Assembly: GCA_910577185.1 (NCBI GenBank)
Contig: CAJTLR010000002.1
Location: forward strand, 1 to 64,000
Length of the DNA: 64,000 bases
From: an uncultured Acetatifactor sp.
GTDB taxonomy: Bacteria; Bacillota; Clostridia; Lachnospirales; Lachnospiraceae
Reading direction: 5' to 3'
Part shown: one piece after another, positions 27,451 to 35,524 of the stretch
Numbering within the stretch: position 1 is the stretch's first letter
How the letters are laid out: every line of letters starts with the position of its first letter
Made by a program: the position numbers and the translations under genes
Notes under the pieces: generated by a model
What the model was told of the DNA's origin: nothing
The model's input: the letters and a program-made list of their open reading frames with translations, nothing else
Databases searched by the model: none

Positions 27451-28464
27451 CTATCCTTTATTCTGTCTTGTTGTAACCACAGTTTTTATAATACACTGTA
27501 TCGCCACAAAAAGCAATGCCGCAGCCGGCCAGATAATGGCTGCGGCTTTCCAGTCGTATCCGCGCAGTCCCAGCACCACAAAAACAGCAGTGACCAGGCA
27601 CCAGTATGCCACCGGCAGAAATGATGTTTTCTTTGCCACTGTCTTTTTCTCCAGTGTGTAGTCCCCTTCCTGAAGAATCATATTGTAGCTGTCCTGGATG
27701 CTTCCCACCCACATAAACAGAAACACTGCAATTGACACCACAAAGAGCAGTACGGAAAGACAATAGATATAAGCCATGTCGCCCGCCTGGAACGCCGCCG
27801 CTATCATAAGCGGCACCACTGCCAGGATACACATTACCACACCCGCGGTCACCGCCAGATAATATGTCCTGGAAAAACTTTCTTTCTTTTTTGTCACCAT
27901 GCCCTTTACACCATATTGAAGTGTCAGGATTTCCTTTTCCATATATTCATACTTTTCCATCTGCATTCCCGTAAAAACAAGAATTGCCACTCCCACTGAC
28001 ACCAATAACAGCAGAATCGCCACACCGATTCCCCCGGCCATGTCTTCCGTCATTCCCCACAATCCGTTTTCTGCCCAGCCGCCCAGCAAAACCGGTACGA
28101 CTGGAGAAAACGCGCACAGTGCCACACCTGCTGCCCTGGGAAATACCAGCTTTCTGGTCAGGAAAAGAAATTTGTCAGCCTCCTCCATGGTCACCAGCCG
28201 GGATACATTTTCCGGTTCCACCTCCTCCGCTGCCGGAAGCATCTTTTCTTCCATCTCGTCTTTTTCCATCTCGTCTTTCAGCAGATAATCCGTGCTGACG
28301 CCAAACAGATGGCTCATTGCCAGAATCTTATCAATATCCGGAATCGAACTCCCGCTCTCCCATTTGGAGACAGACTGTCTGGATATATCCATCTTCCCTG
28401 CCAGTTCTTCCTGGGACCATCCTTTCCTCTTTCTCAGCGTCATTATTTTCTCAGCCAATATCAT
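27451..28464 (-). CDS. XRE-family regulator with C-terminal membrane domain
   Basis: 337-residue protein. Residues 1-65 form an XRE/Cro helix-turn-helix (LRKRKGWSQEELAGKMDIS and SVSKWESGSSIPDIDKI). Residues about 110-330 hold five or six hydrophobic helices in pairs, so DNA binding is tied to the membrane, perhaps sensing the envelope. The start has AGGAAAAAAT before it; the longer frame passes through the operator-like inverted repeat upstream. It follows no partner gene; the carbamate kinase is 35 bases downstream of its start region in the same direction but on the far side of its stop. Target genes are unknown; self-regulation is likely. Confidence 0.85.
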   Translation of the reverse strand: MILAEKIMTLRKRKGWSQEELAGKMDISRQSVSKWESGSSIPDIDKILAMSHLFGVSTDYLLKDEMEKDEMEEKMLPAAEEVEPENVSRLVTMEEADKFLFLTRKLVFPRAAGVALCAFSPVVPVLLGGWAENGLWGMTEDMAGGIGVAILLLLVSVGVAILVFTGMQMEKYEYMEKEILTLQYGVKGMVTKKKESFSRTYYLAVTAGVVMCILAVVPLMIAAAFQAGDMAYIYCLSVLLFVVSIAVFLFMWVGSIQDSYNMILQEGDYTLEKKTVAKKTSFLPVAYWCLVTAVFVVLGLRGYDWKAAAIIWPAAALLFVAIQCIIKTVVTTRQNKG

Positions 28465-28544
28465 ATTTTTTCCTGCCGCACCCGCGGCTTTTCCTTTCTG
28501 TGCCCTCCGCACTTCTGATGCGGAAATCATAGCAGAAAAGCCGG

Positions 28545-28579
28545 TTGACAACCACCAACTGCGCCTGGAAATTTGTCAA
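28545..28579. promoter_or_regulatory. Operator-like inverted repeat before the XRE gene
   Basis: TTGACAA (28545-28551) and TTGTCAA (28573-28579) are perfect inverted copies whose starts lie 28 bases apart, and a nested GGTTGACAACC palindrome overlaps the first. Position, 80-115 bases before the regulator start, fits self-regulation. Confidence 0.45.
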
Positions 28580-28627
28580 CTGACGGTTGCGGGCCCCGAT
28601 TCTTGCCTATATTCATTCTAAACCCCC

Positions 28628-28795
28628 ATGCACCAGGTTACTCCACCATATATGAAAGCGGGGAGTTTAGAAGATGCACACAAACCGCAAGAGCATGCGG
28701 TTTGGCGCACTGCTGTCTTGCCGAATAAGCAAGGGAGCTTATTCGGACTACGCGTTTTCCGCAAAGCAAGACACGGACTTTTCACAGTAATGTCT
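28628..28795 (+). ncRNA. Structured repeat, copy A (partner of the element at 57.5 kb)
   Basis: This fills most of the 395-base gap between the XRE start and the sortase stop, on the opposite strand to both. From 5' to 3': CTCC/GGAG pairing around 28641-28665, hairpin P1 AAACCGCA (28682-28689) / TGCGGTTT (28696-28703), conserved TTTGGCGCAC and GTCTTGC, hairpin P2 CCGAATAAGC (28721-28730) / GCTTATTCGG (28737-28746), and the conserved end GGACTTTTCACAGTAA. GTCTTGC (28715-28721) can also pair with GCAAGAC (28766-28772) around P2. P1 and P2 differ in sequence but not in pairing from copy B. An in-frame short peptide (MHQVTPPYMKAGSLEDAHKP) is also conserved at its 5' end. Confidence 0.6.
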
Positions 28796-28860
28796 TACCT
28801 TCCTTTTGTCAATCAGGCCCATTTTGGCGGTCATCCCGGCTGCTTTCCCCTATGCGGCAG

Positions 28861-29697
28861 TCATTGTCCTCCCGCCGCTGGAAACGGCACGCCTCCCGCG
28901 CTGTCCACCGGCACCAGCATACCGTGCAGGACATATCTTGCATCCTCAAAAACATAGGAGCATGTGGAAAGCAGTACACACTTTGCCCCTCCCTCCGGTA
29001 CCGCTTCTGAACGGAAATCCGAACGGCTCACGCATACTTCCAGATATTCGTCAAATTCCCGGCAGGAATCACTGAAAATGGTGTATGTTTCCGACTCTGC
29101 CCCTGTGGTATATCCGCTAAACAGGACGATTTTGTAATCCTGTCCGGGCGTCAGCAGCCACATGTGCGGATGTTGCCCGTAATACTCCTGGTCCGCCCAT
29201 TTTTCCAGCGACGCAAACATGGAGCCGTTCTTCATGTGATGTCCGTAAATTATGGTATTGGCATCCTGAAAGTCCGGCCGGTTCCCTGCCTCAATGAAAA
29301 TAGCGCCGGAACTGCTTTCGGTTCCCTCATAGCCGTGGTCAAGATAAAAGTCATTGTCCTCCCCCTTTACCACCGGATAATTGATGGATGTGTCCTCGCA
29401 GTAAATCCACCCGGCTATGTCACTGTTCACAGCCTGCAGACCCGAAAAATCCACTTTCACCGGCGCGGTCTCCCCGCCGGGCTGTTCCACCCCTCCCCCA
29501 TCGGTTTTCCCTGTCTTTGCGTCTCCGTTTTCTCCTGCGCCTTCTCCGGAGGCCAGTGCGGTATACTGCGCCGCAGCATTGTCATAAAGGCGCCCGCTGA
29601 CATAATACTCATATAAAATTTTACCCACGGTTACGGCAGAAACCAGAAAAACTGCCAGCAATGCCAGCATGACCGCCCGTCTCATCCACTTTCCCAT
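28861..29697 (-). CDS. Class B sortase
   Basis: Membrane-anchored transpeptidase that attaches proteins to the cell wall. About 278 residues: short basic N-terminus, one membrane helix (about 8-28), a Gly-rich linker, then the sortase barrel. The catalytic His is in IIYGHHMKNGSMF, the Cys in CVLLSTCSY, and Arg in FEDARYVL; SINYPVVKGEDNDFYLDH is typical of class B. I favour the ATG after GGGGGGACGA, which puts the membrane helix near the terminus; starts 21 or 66 bases upstream are possible. No sorting-signal protein lies nearby, so it is an orphan housekeeping or pilus-independent SrtB. Confidence 0.9.
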   Translation of the reverse strand: MGKWMRRAVMLALLAVFLVSAVTVGKILYEYYVSGRLYDNAAAQYTALASGEGAGENGDAKTGKTDGGGVEQPGGETAPVKVDFSGLQAVNSDIAGWIYCEDTSINYPVVKGEDNDFYLDHGYEGTESSSGAIFIEAGNRPDFQDANTIIYGHHMKNGSMFASLEKWADQEYYGQHPHMWLLTPGQDYKIVLFSGYTTGAESETYTIFSDSCREFDEYLEVCVSRSDFRSEAVPEGGAKCVLLSTCSYVFEDARYVLHGMLVPVDSAGGVPFPAAGGQ

Positions 29698-30014
29698 TCG
29701 TCCCCCCACACATTCCATACCTGCCCTCTTCCGGCATCCGGTCATCATACTATGCCGGTTCAAAGTGGTCCATCGGTTTCAGGCAGGTTCTGTCGTTCGT
29801 TAAACTGATTGTAGCATTTGCATCATGGCCTGTCAACCTGCCTCCCGGGACAATCTGCCGGTCCCGGATGCGGGTCCCGCACCGGACAAAATTACGTTTT
29901 CCAAAACAGTCCTGAGATTTCTTGAAAAAAAGACGCTGATGCGGTACAATAGATGCAGGATTGTAATGGGAAGTTTTCTTTTCCAAACGATCTGGAGCCG
30001 CCTCCGGAGTTTGC

Positions 30015-30866
30015 TTACAGCACAAGTCCCAGCGCTTCCACCTGCTGTTCCATTGTCTCGCAGCTCACCAAAGTATAGATTCTGGTAGTATTGATATTGG
30101 AATGCCCCAGCAGGTCAGCCAGGTGCACCACATCCTTCTCCGCATCATAATAAGTGACGGCAAACAAGTGTCTGAGATTATGCGGAAATGCTTTGCATTT
30201 TTCCACACCGGCATCATCACAGAGTGCTTTCATGGCGTGGAGAACATTGCTCCTGTCCATGGGTCTGCCGCTGCGGGTGACAAATATGCTTCCCGACTTG
30301 ATTTTATTTTCCTCGGCATAACATTTGAGTTTTTTACAAAGTTCCGTGGGAATAATCACTGTGCGGGTTTTGCCTTTCAGGGTCACCGCCGCGCGCCTGG
30401 AATCTGCGGATTCGACTGTGATAAACGGCAGTTCGCTGATGCGGATCCCGGTGGCGCATATGGTCTGCATCAGAAGGGAGAGACGTCTGTCGCCCTTCTT
30501 TCCTGCGGCCTCTACCAGCCGGATATATTCTTCTCTGGACAATTCCTGTTCCCTGGCCCGGAAGACTGCCTTTTGTACCCGGAACGCCCTCACCGCATAG
30601 CCCGGATAACCTGCGAAACGCAGAAAACAGTTTACCGCTGCCAGCATGGAGTTTGTACTGGATATGGCATGTTCTTTTATCAGGTGTTGTTTATACGAAA
30701 TGACCGTGTCCTTTTTTATGATACTGCCTTCACCGGTAAAACGCATGAAGTCCTTTACATCCCTTACATATTTTTCGATGGTAGCCCGGCTTTTTTCTTC
30801 TTCCCTCAGATTGTCCTCGAATCGTTTTACCAGTGTCCGTTCAAGCATAAGGCCCTTTGTTCCCAT
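30015..30866 (-). CDS. Tyrosine recombinase/integrase
   Basis: 283-residue site-specific recombinase. N-terminal SAM-like core-binding domain (FEDNLREEEKSRATIEKYVRD, read here as FEDNLREEEK and SRATIEKYVRD) and C-terminal catalytic domain with Arg in TGIRISELPF, His-x-x-Arg in HNLRHLFAV, and the late LLGHSNINTTRIYT with the Tyr nucleophile. All catalytic residues are intact. AGGAGGATAAAATC precedes the start. No phage, conjugation or recognisable att repeats flank it, so it is either a stand-alone inversion-type recombinase or the remnant of a small element. Confidence 0.88.
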   Translation of the reverse strand: MGTKGLMLERTLVKRFEDNLREEEKSRATIEKYVRDVKDFMRFTGEGSIIKKDTVISYKQHLIKEHAISSTNSMLAAVNCFLRFAGYPGYAVRAFRVQKAVFRAREQELSREEYIRLVEAAGKKGDRRLSLLMQTICATGIRISELPFITVESADSRRAAVTLKGKTRTVIIPTELCKKLKCYAEENKIKSGSIFVTRSGRPMDRSNVLHAMKALCDDAGVEKCKAFPHNLRHLFAVTYYDAEKDVVHLADLLGHSNINTTRIYTLVSCETMEQQVEALGLVL

Positions 30867-30991
30867 GATTTTATCCTCCTGTATTCAGCTGTCCCAATTA
30901 TACGGTTACTGTTGTTTGTGATGAATTATACTACAATAAATATGGAACAATAAAGCGAAAAGATGTTTTTTGCATCTGGAAATGAGGTAAA

Positions 30992-31086
30992 GATTGAAAA
31001 TTGAAAATTTTCAATCCCAAATTTGTGTCTGCGCGGCATCCACAAATTTGACATGCGCAAAAGGCCGCGCAGAAATGGGGTAAATT
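30992..31086 (+). promoter_or_regulatory. Leader element copy 1: predicted pseudoknot and TTG-started peptide frame
   Basis: Directly before the dehydrogenase. Stem 1 is CAAATTTGTG (31018-31027) / CACAAATTTG (31041-31050); its loop contains CTGCGCGG (31029-31036), which pairs with CCGCGCAG (31065-31072), giving an H-type pseudoknot that ends four bases before the GGGG ribosome binding site (31077-31080). A second reading: GAGGTAAAGA then TTG at 30994 opens a 29-codon frame ending in TAA at 31081, three bases before the gene's ATG. The palindrome TTGAAAATTTTCAA lies upstream. About 95% identical to the element at 51204-51296 on the other strand. Confidence 0.7.
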
Positions 31087-32079
31087 ATGAAAATATTATT
31101 TTACGACACCAAAAATTATGACCGGGAAAGTTTTGACGAAATCCTGAAAACCTTTCCTGAAATCACCATTGAGTACACAAAATCCGACCTGGATCCCAGG
31201 ACGGCGGCGCTGGCCGAAGGCTTTGATGCAGTCTGTGCATTTGTCAGTTCCAATGTGGGCACACAGACACTGGAAATTCTGCATGCCAAAAAAATACGTT
31301 TCGTCCTGATGCGCTGTGCCGGCTTTAATAATGTGGATCTGGACACCGCGAAAAAATACGGGATCCGTGTCATGCGTGTCCCCGGATATTCGCCCGAGGC
31401 AGTGGCGGAACATGCCATGGCCCTTGCGCTGGCATCCAACCGCCGTTTATACAAGGCATACAATAAAGTGCGGGAAAATGATTTCAGTTTAAGCGGTCTC
31501 ATGGGCTTCAACTTCTATCAGAAGACTGCCGGCATCATCGGCACCGGAAAAATAGGCGCCGCCATGTGCCGTATCTGTCATGGCTTCGGCATGAAAATTC
31601 TGGCCTATGACGTATACCGGAATGATTCCCTGAAAAGCTTTGTGGAGTATGTTTCGCTGGAAAAACTGCTTTCCGACAGTGATGTCATATCTCTCCACTG
31701 CCCCCTGATGGATTCCACTTATCATATGATCAATATCGACACTATCCGTCAGATGAAGGACGGCGTCATTCTGGTCAACACTTCCCGGGGCGCCCTGGTA
31801 AAAACCGATGACCTCATCGAGGGTATCCGCCTGCACAAGTTTGCGGGAGTCGGACTCGATGTATATGAGGAAGAGACAAACAATGTCTTTGAAGACCGTT
31901 CCGACGAAATTCTGGAACATTCCACCACGGCAAGGCTCCTCTCCTTCCCCAATGTGATGATCACCTCGCATCAGGGATTTTTTACCCGGGAAGCCCTGAC
32001 ATCCATTGCCTCCGTCACATTGCAGAACGCCGCCGATGCCATATCCGGAAAGGCCAGCGCAAATGATGTAAATCCGTAA
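31087..32079 (+). CDS. D-isomer-specific 2-hydroxyacid dehydrogenase (D-lactate dehydrogenase-like)
   Basis: NADH enzyme expected to reduce pyruvate or another 2-keto acid to the D-hydroxy acid. 330 residues, right length. Rossmann motif GIIGTGKIGAAMCR, catalytic Arg in NTSRGALV, Glu in GLDVYEEE and His in TSHQGFFTREAL are all present. Overall reading (MKILFYDTKNYDRESF, MRCAGFNNVDLDTA) is close to LdhA-type D-lactate dehydrogenases. It stands alone behind the pseudoknot leader, so expression is likely controlled after transcription starts. Hydroxyisocaproate or other specificities are not excluded. Confidence 0.9.
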   Translation: MKILFYDTKNYDRESFDEILKTFPEITIEYTKSDLDPRTAALAEGFDAVCAFVSSNVGTQTLEILHAKKIRFVLMRCAGFNNVDLDTAKKYGIRVMRVPGYSPEAVAEHAMALALASNRRLYKAYNKVRENDFSLSGLMGFNFYQKTAGIIGTGKIGAAMCRICHGFGMKILAYDVYRNDSLKSFVEYVSLEKLLSDSDVISLHCPLMDSTYHMINIDTIRQMKDGVILVNTSRGALVKTDDLIEGIRLHKFAGVGLDVYEEETNNVFEDRSDEILEHSTTARLLSFPNVMITSHQGFFTREALTSIASVTLQNAADAISGKASANDVNP

Positions 32080-32198
32080 AGCAGGCCAAACCAGCGCTGC
32101 CGCCGGCCCGGTCAGTCATGGTTCAGGCTGTATTCCGGTTTCGGCAGCGGCGCCATGCCCCAAAATTCAAGAAAGCCATAGGAAAACCTGGTTAAATT
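32080..32198. other. Intergenic long hairpin between the dehydrogenase and tadA
   Basis: CGCTGCCG (32095-32102) and CGGCAGCG (32142-32149) form an 8-bp stem around a 39-base loop. No U tract follows, so terminator function is doubtful. Confidence 0.4.
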
Positions 32199-32690
32199 AT
32201 GACATCTTTTAAAAACATCCACGAAAAATACATGCGGGAAGCCTTAAAACAGGCAAAAAAAGCCTATGCCCTGGGGGAAGTGCCCATCGGCTGTGTGATT
32301 GTCCATGAAGGAAAAATCATTGGGCGGGGGTATAACCGGCGGAATACCGATAAAAATACCCTCTCCCATGCGGAAATCACTGCCATCCGAAAAGCCAGCA
32401 AATATATCGGAGACTGGCGGCTGGAAGAATGTACCATTTACATAACCCTGGAACCATGCCAGATGTGCGCCGGCGCCATCATTCAGGCACGCATCCCGGA
32501 AGTGGTCATGGGCTGCATGAATCCCAAAGCCGGCTGCGGCGGTTCCGTTCTGAATATCCTGGAAATGCCGGACTTCAACCATCAGGCCCTTGTGACCAGG
32601 GGAATCCTGGAGCCGGAATGCAGCCAGCTGCTGAAACTTTTCTTTGCGGAACTGCGTCTGCGCAATAAGGCGGAAAAACAGGGAAAATAA
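32199..32690 (+). CDS. tadA: tRNA adenosine(34) deaminase
   Basis: Converts A34 to inosine in the anticodon of tRNA-Arg(ACG). 163 residues, zinc deaminase fold with HAEITAIRKA (His ligand and proton-shuttle Glu) and EPCQMCAGAI (two Cys ligands). The N-terminus FKNIHEKYMREALKQAKKAY matches family members. The ATG has only a weak ribosome binding site (AGGAAAACCTGG). It stands between the dehydrogenase and the SPFH gene with independent promoters on both sides. Confidence 0.93.
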   Translation: MTSFKNIHEKYMREALKQAKKAYALGEVPIGCVIVHEGKIIGRGYNRRNTDKNTLSHAEITAIRKASKYIGDWRLEECTIYITLEPCQMCAGAIIQARIPEVVMGCMNPKAGCGGSVLNILEMPDFNHQALVTRGILEPECSQLLKLFFAELRLRNKAEKQGK

Positions 32691-32709
32691 AATTTTTCGT
32701 ATACTGCTC

Positions 32710-32738
32710 TTGCCATTTCAGAATCAATATGATATCAT
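32710..32738 (+). promoter_or_regulatory. Promoter of the SPFH gene
   Basis: TTGCCA (32710-32715), 17-base spacer, TATCAT (32733-32738); each hexamer matches five of six consensus bases. An imperfect inverted repeat (ATGATATCATTTTAATATCAT) overlaps the -10 and could bind a regulator such as the downstream Arc-type protein. Confidence 0.6.
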
Positions 32739-32798
32739 TTTAATATCATCGGTATGAATGATATGGATTATGATCTGCATGAAAGAGAGGTACGATTT

Positions 32799-33833
32799 AT
32801 GAGCGAAAAAGTATTAAACAGTAAAAAGAACGGCATGGCGGTCCTGCTGTCCGTGATTCTTATGTATGTCATTGCCACCGCCGCCGTGGTTCTCAGCGGC
32901 ATCAGCCTGAACCAGGCGGCCACCCCCCTGAATATCACATGCCTGACCGCAGGCATCATTGTGCTCAGCCTGGGCTGGATTCTTCTGCCAGGGCTGAGAG
33001 TGCTGAAACCCCAGGAAGCCCTGGTGCTGACTTTGTTCGGCAAATATGTGGGCACCCTGAAGGAAAACGGTTTTTACTTTGTAAATCCCTTCTGTGTGGG
33101 CGTAAACCCCGCATCCCGGACAAGGCTGAGCCAGAGCGGTGACGTATCGGAATCCGGAGGCCTGACCGCCATTGTCGGCGGGGCGCAGAGTATGGGTATG
33201 ACCGGCGCTGATTTCAGCAGCAAAAAGCTATCCCTGAAAATCATGACCCTCAATAACAGCAGGCAGAAGATCAATGACTGCCTGGGAAATCCCGTGGAAA
33301 TCGGAATCGCCGTCACATGGCGGATCGTGGACACCGCAAAAGCCGTGTTCAACGTGGACAATTATAAGGAATTCTTATCCCTGCAGTGCGACAGCGCCCT
33401 GCGCCACGTAGTCCGCATTTATCCCTATGATGTATCCCCCAATGTGGATACCACCGGGGACGGTGTGGCAGACGAGGGCAGCCTGCGGGGTTCCAGCGAG
33501 ATTGTGGCTGCCAGAATCCGCAAGGAGATCCAGACACGGGTGGAAGAAGCCGGAATCGAGATCGTGGAAGCCAGAATTACTTATCTCGCATACGCCCCTG
33601 AAATTGCCGCCGTCATGCTGCAGCGCCAGCAGGCCTCCGCTATCATTGACGCCCGTAAAATGATTGTGGACGGAGCAGTGGGCATGGTGGAAATGGCCCT
33701 GGAACGCCTGAACGAAAATGATGTGGTGCATTTGGACGAAGAACGCAAAGCAGCCATGGTTTCCAATCTTCTGGTGGTATTATGCGGAAATCATGACGCG
33801 CAGCCGATTGTCAATTCAGGGAGTTTATATTGA
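32799..33833 (+). CDS. SPFH (band 7) domain membrane protein
   Basis: 344-residue protein with two N-terminal membrane helices (about residues 12-32 and 45-65) followed by an SPFH/stomatin domain (VLKPQEALVLTLFGKYVG, VTWRIVDTAKAVFNVDNY, YLAYAPEIAAVMLQRQQA) and a helical C-terminus. Such proteins form oligomeric scaffolds in membrane microdomains and regulate proteases or stress responses. GAGAGGTACGATTT supports the start used; the longer frame starts inside the likely transcription start region. Its stop overlaps the Arc-type gene, so the two are one unit. Confidence 0.85.
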   Translation: MSEKVLNSKKNGMAVLLSVILMYVIATAAVVLSGISLNQAATPLNITCLTAGIIVLSLGWILLPGLRVLKPQEALVLTLFGKYVGTLKENGFYFVNPFCVGVNPASRTRLSQSGDVSESGGLTAIVGGAQSMGMTGADFSSKKLSLKIMTLNNSRQKINDCLGNPVEIGIAVTWRIVDTAKAVFNVDNYKEFLSLQCDSALRHVVRIYPYDVSPNVDTTGDGVADEGSLRGSSEIVAARIRKEIQTRVEEAGIEIVEARITYLAYAPEIAAVMLQRQQASAIIDARKMIVDGAVGMVEMALERLNENDVVHLDEERKAAMVSNLLVVLCGNHDAQPIVNSGSLY

Positions 33834-34033
33834 GTATGGCAGATAACAAAAAGCAGATTCCGCTGAGATTATCTTCAAAACTTTACGACGCCATTGCATC
33901 CTGGGCAGAAGACGATTTTCGTTCCGTAAACGGGCAAATTGAATATTTACTGACAGAATGTGTCAGACAGCGTAAAAAAAACGGTAAATACGTTTCGGAT
34001 GAATTGGATGTTCCCCCGAAACTGGATATCTGA
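33830..34033 (+). CDS. Arc/MetJ-type ribbon-helix-helix protein
   Basis: 67-residue small protein with an Arc-like ribbon-helix-helix: strand KQIPLRLSSKLYDAI, helices AIASWAEDDFRSVNGQIEY and LLTECVRQRK. It probably binds DNA as a dimer. It overlaps the SPFH gene: a TTG codon overlapping the TGA stop has GGGAG at good spacing, while the ATG two codons later is further from it. Overlap implies coupling, and the protein may regulate the pair. Some RHH proteins of this type instead act as antitoxins, but no toxin is adjacent. Confidence 0.75.
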   Translation: MSMADNKKQIPLRLSSKLYDAIASWAEDDFRSVNGQIEYLLTECVRQRKKNGKYVSDELDVPPKLDI

Positions 34034-34043
34034 TGCCTGTCCC

Positions 34044-34090
34044 AAAAGGTCCTTCCTGCAATCTGAAATCTGCCGGAAGGACCTTTTTTT
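34044..34090 (+). terminator. Terminator after the SPFH/Arc unit
   Basis: AAAAGGTCCTTCC (34044-34056) and GGAAGGACCTTTTTTT (34075-34090): 10-12 bp stem, 18-base loop and a strong U tract. Confidence 0.9.
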
Positions 34091-34131
34091 CATCTTCTGT
34101 ACCCGGGCCGGCCGATGCAGGCCTCCTGCCC

Positions 34132-35400
34132 TTACCGGTTCTGCTTCCCCATTTTGTAAAGCTCCTCTGCGGCCAGCCGGGTCTTTGCCACCACATCCCT
34201 GCCGGCTTCCGGAAAACAGTAGTAGAGCACATCCGTATTACCGATACAGATCATGTCCCCCACCTCATACCAGTAATAGTCGGAATAAAGACTGTATGAC
34301 GCCGCGGGCTTCTGGACATAGTCCAGCCTTCCCTCACAGCCGATCAGGTGAAACCCTTCCCCCGTATGACGCAGCCTTCCCTTTCCCACCCTGAAAATAC
34401 TTTTGGTATTCACCATCATGCAGATATCCACAGCAATATCCAGGCAATAAGTTCCCTCTTCCAGTTCCCTGCGCACCTCTTCCCGCTCCCAGCGGTACCA
34501 GTCCGGAACATGTGTGAATTCCGCTTCTCCGTCCACGGCTTCCAGATATCCATATTCCGTCAATTCATATTCTTTTCCGCAATTACCGCAGGAAAGCCTG
34601 GTGCCAGCTCCCCGCATTTTCCCCTCCGTTCTGCAGTGGGGACATTTATACAGAACCCGGTTCAGGCAGTCTGCCCGGAAAGCCTCTGCCACACGGACAT
34701 GATTTTCCTGCTGCCATCGGAAATTATCAAAAGTAAACTGTTCCCGCAGGATTTCGTTCAGTTCTTTTGCCGATTTCTTTTTGATATCCTCCGGCGACAG
34801 CAAGTATTCTACATCTGCCGACACCTTCACCCGGCGCAGTTTCAGGTTGTTGTACAGGGGATCCCTTGCGAACGCCCCGTAGGTACGGATCATCACCACC
34901 GGAACGCCCAGAATCTTCAGACATTTCCCCATGCTGTCCGGAAGGGGCGTGGCCGTCCCGTCAAAACTGTAACTGGCCTCCGGGAACATAAGCACGGAGC
35001 TTCCCAGATTTTTCAGGGCATACATCATATCCCTCACCAGCACCATGTCCGTGACAAATTTCTTTGTGGGAATACAGCCAATGACACGCATCAGCCGGTT
35101 TTTTCCCACAAATCCGTCCGAGGTACAGACCGTATTGAAAGGCCTGGGATAAAGCACCGCGGCGGCAATTTTCAGATCAATAAAACTGGAATGGTTCATG
35201 AGAATCAGGCATGGCTCCTTCTCCCCCAGTCTCTCCATGCCATACTCCCGGTGGCTGAAACCGGTAGCCTTTAGGTCGGGCATGGATAATACCTTTAATA
35301 AAAACCGGAAAATCCGCAGAGGTCGTACCGGGCTCCTGTGTCTTCCCACCGGACATGCCAGGACATCCTCATATGCCTTCTCTTTTATTTTTATCTTCAT
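34132..35400 (-). CDS. 1-acylglycerol-3-phosphate acyltransferase-like protein with zinc-ribbon insert
   Basis: 422-residue membrane-associated acyltransferase, predicted to acylate a lysophospholipid. PlsC motifs: block I LMNHSSFIDLK, block III FPEASYSFDG, block IV VPVVMIRTYG. After the acyltransferase domain a CxxC...CxxC element (CPHCRTEGKM, LSCGNCGKEY, about residues 262-290) and a beta-rich C-terminal domain follow, which are not part of ordinary PlsC (about 240 aa). GGGGGCAT lies before the start. The zinc ribbon suggests a specialised Clostridia subfamily; substrate unknown. Confidence 0.8.
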   Translation of the reverse strand: MKIKIKEKAYEDVLACPVGRHRSPVRPLRIFRFLLKVLSMPDLKATGFSHREYGMERLGEKEPCLILMNHSSFIDLKIAAAVLYPRPFNTVCTSDGFVGKNRLMRVIGCIPTKKFVTDMVLVRDMMYALKNLGSSVLMFPEASYSFDGTATPLPDSMGKCLKILGVPVVMIRTYGAFARDPLYNNLKLRRVKVSADVEYLLSPEDIKKKSAKELNEILREQFTFDNFRWQQENHVRVAEAFRADCLNRVLYKCPHCRTEGKMRGAGTRLSCGNCGKEYELTEYGYLEAVDGEAEFTHVPDWYRWEREEVRRELEEGTYCLDIAVDICMMVNTKSIFRVGKGRLRHTGEGFHLIGCEGRLDYVQKPAASYSLYSDYYWYEVGDMICIGNTDVLYYCFPEAGRDVVAKTRLAAEELYKMGKQNR

Positions 35401-35524
35401 ATGCCCCCACTACCATTCTTCCGCATTTTGTCCCTTTGTGCACAAACCCTTCCCCAGGGTGCTTTTATGCCCTTTTTTCTCCGGAAGTCTCCCCCGGCAT
35501 TCCTTTTTATGTCCGCTCCCCGGC

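Noticed and set aside
28628..28957. Protein-coding gene for the MHQVTPPY-type peptide
   Set aside because: After about 20 codons the two copies diverge completely while their hairpins stay paired, so RNA structure explains conservation better; a short peptide is not excluded.
29764..30014. att site next to the recombinase
   Set aside because: I found no direct repeat or tRNA end in this gap; nothing else identifiable is in it.
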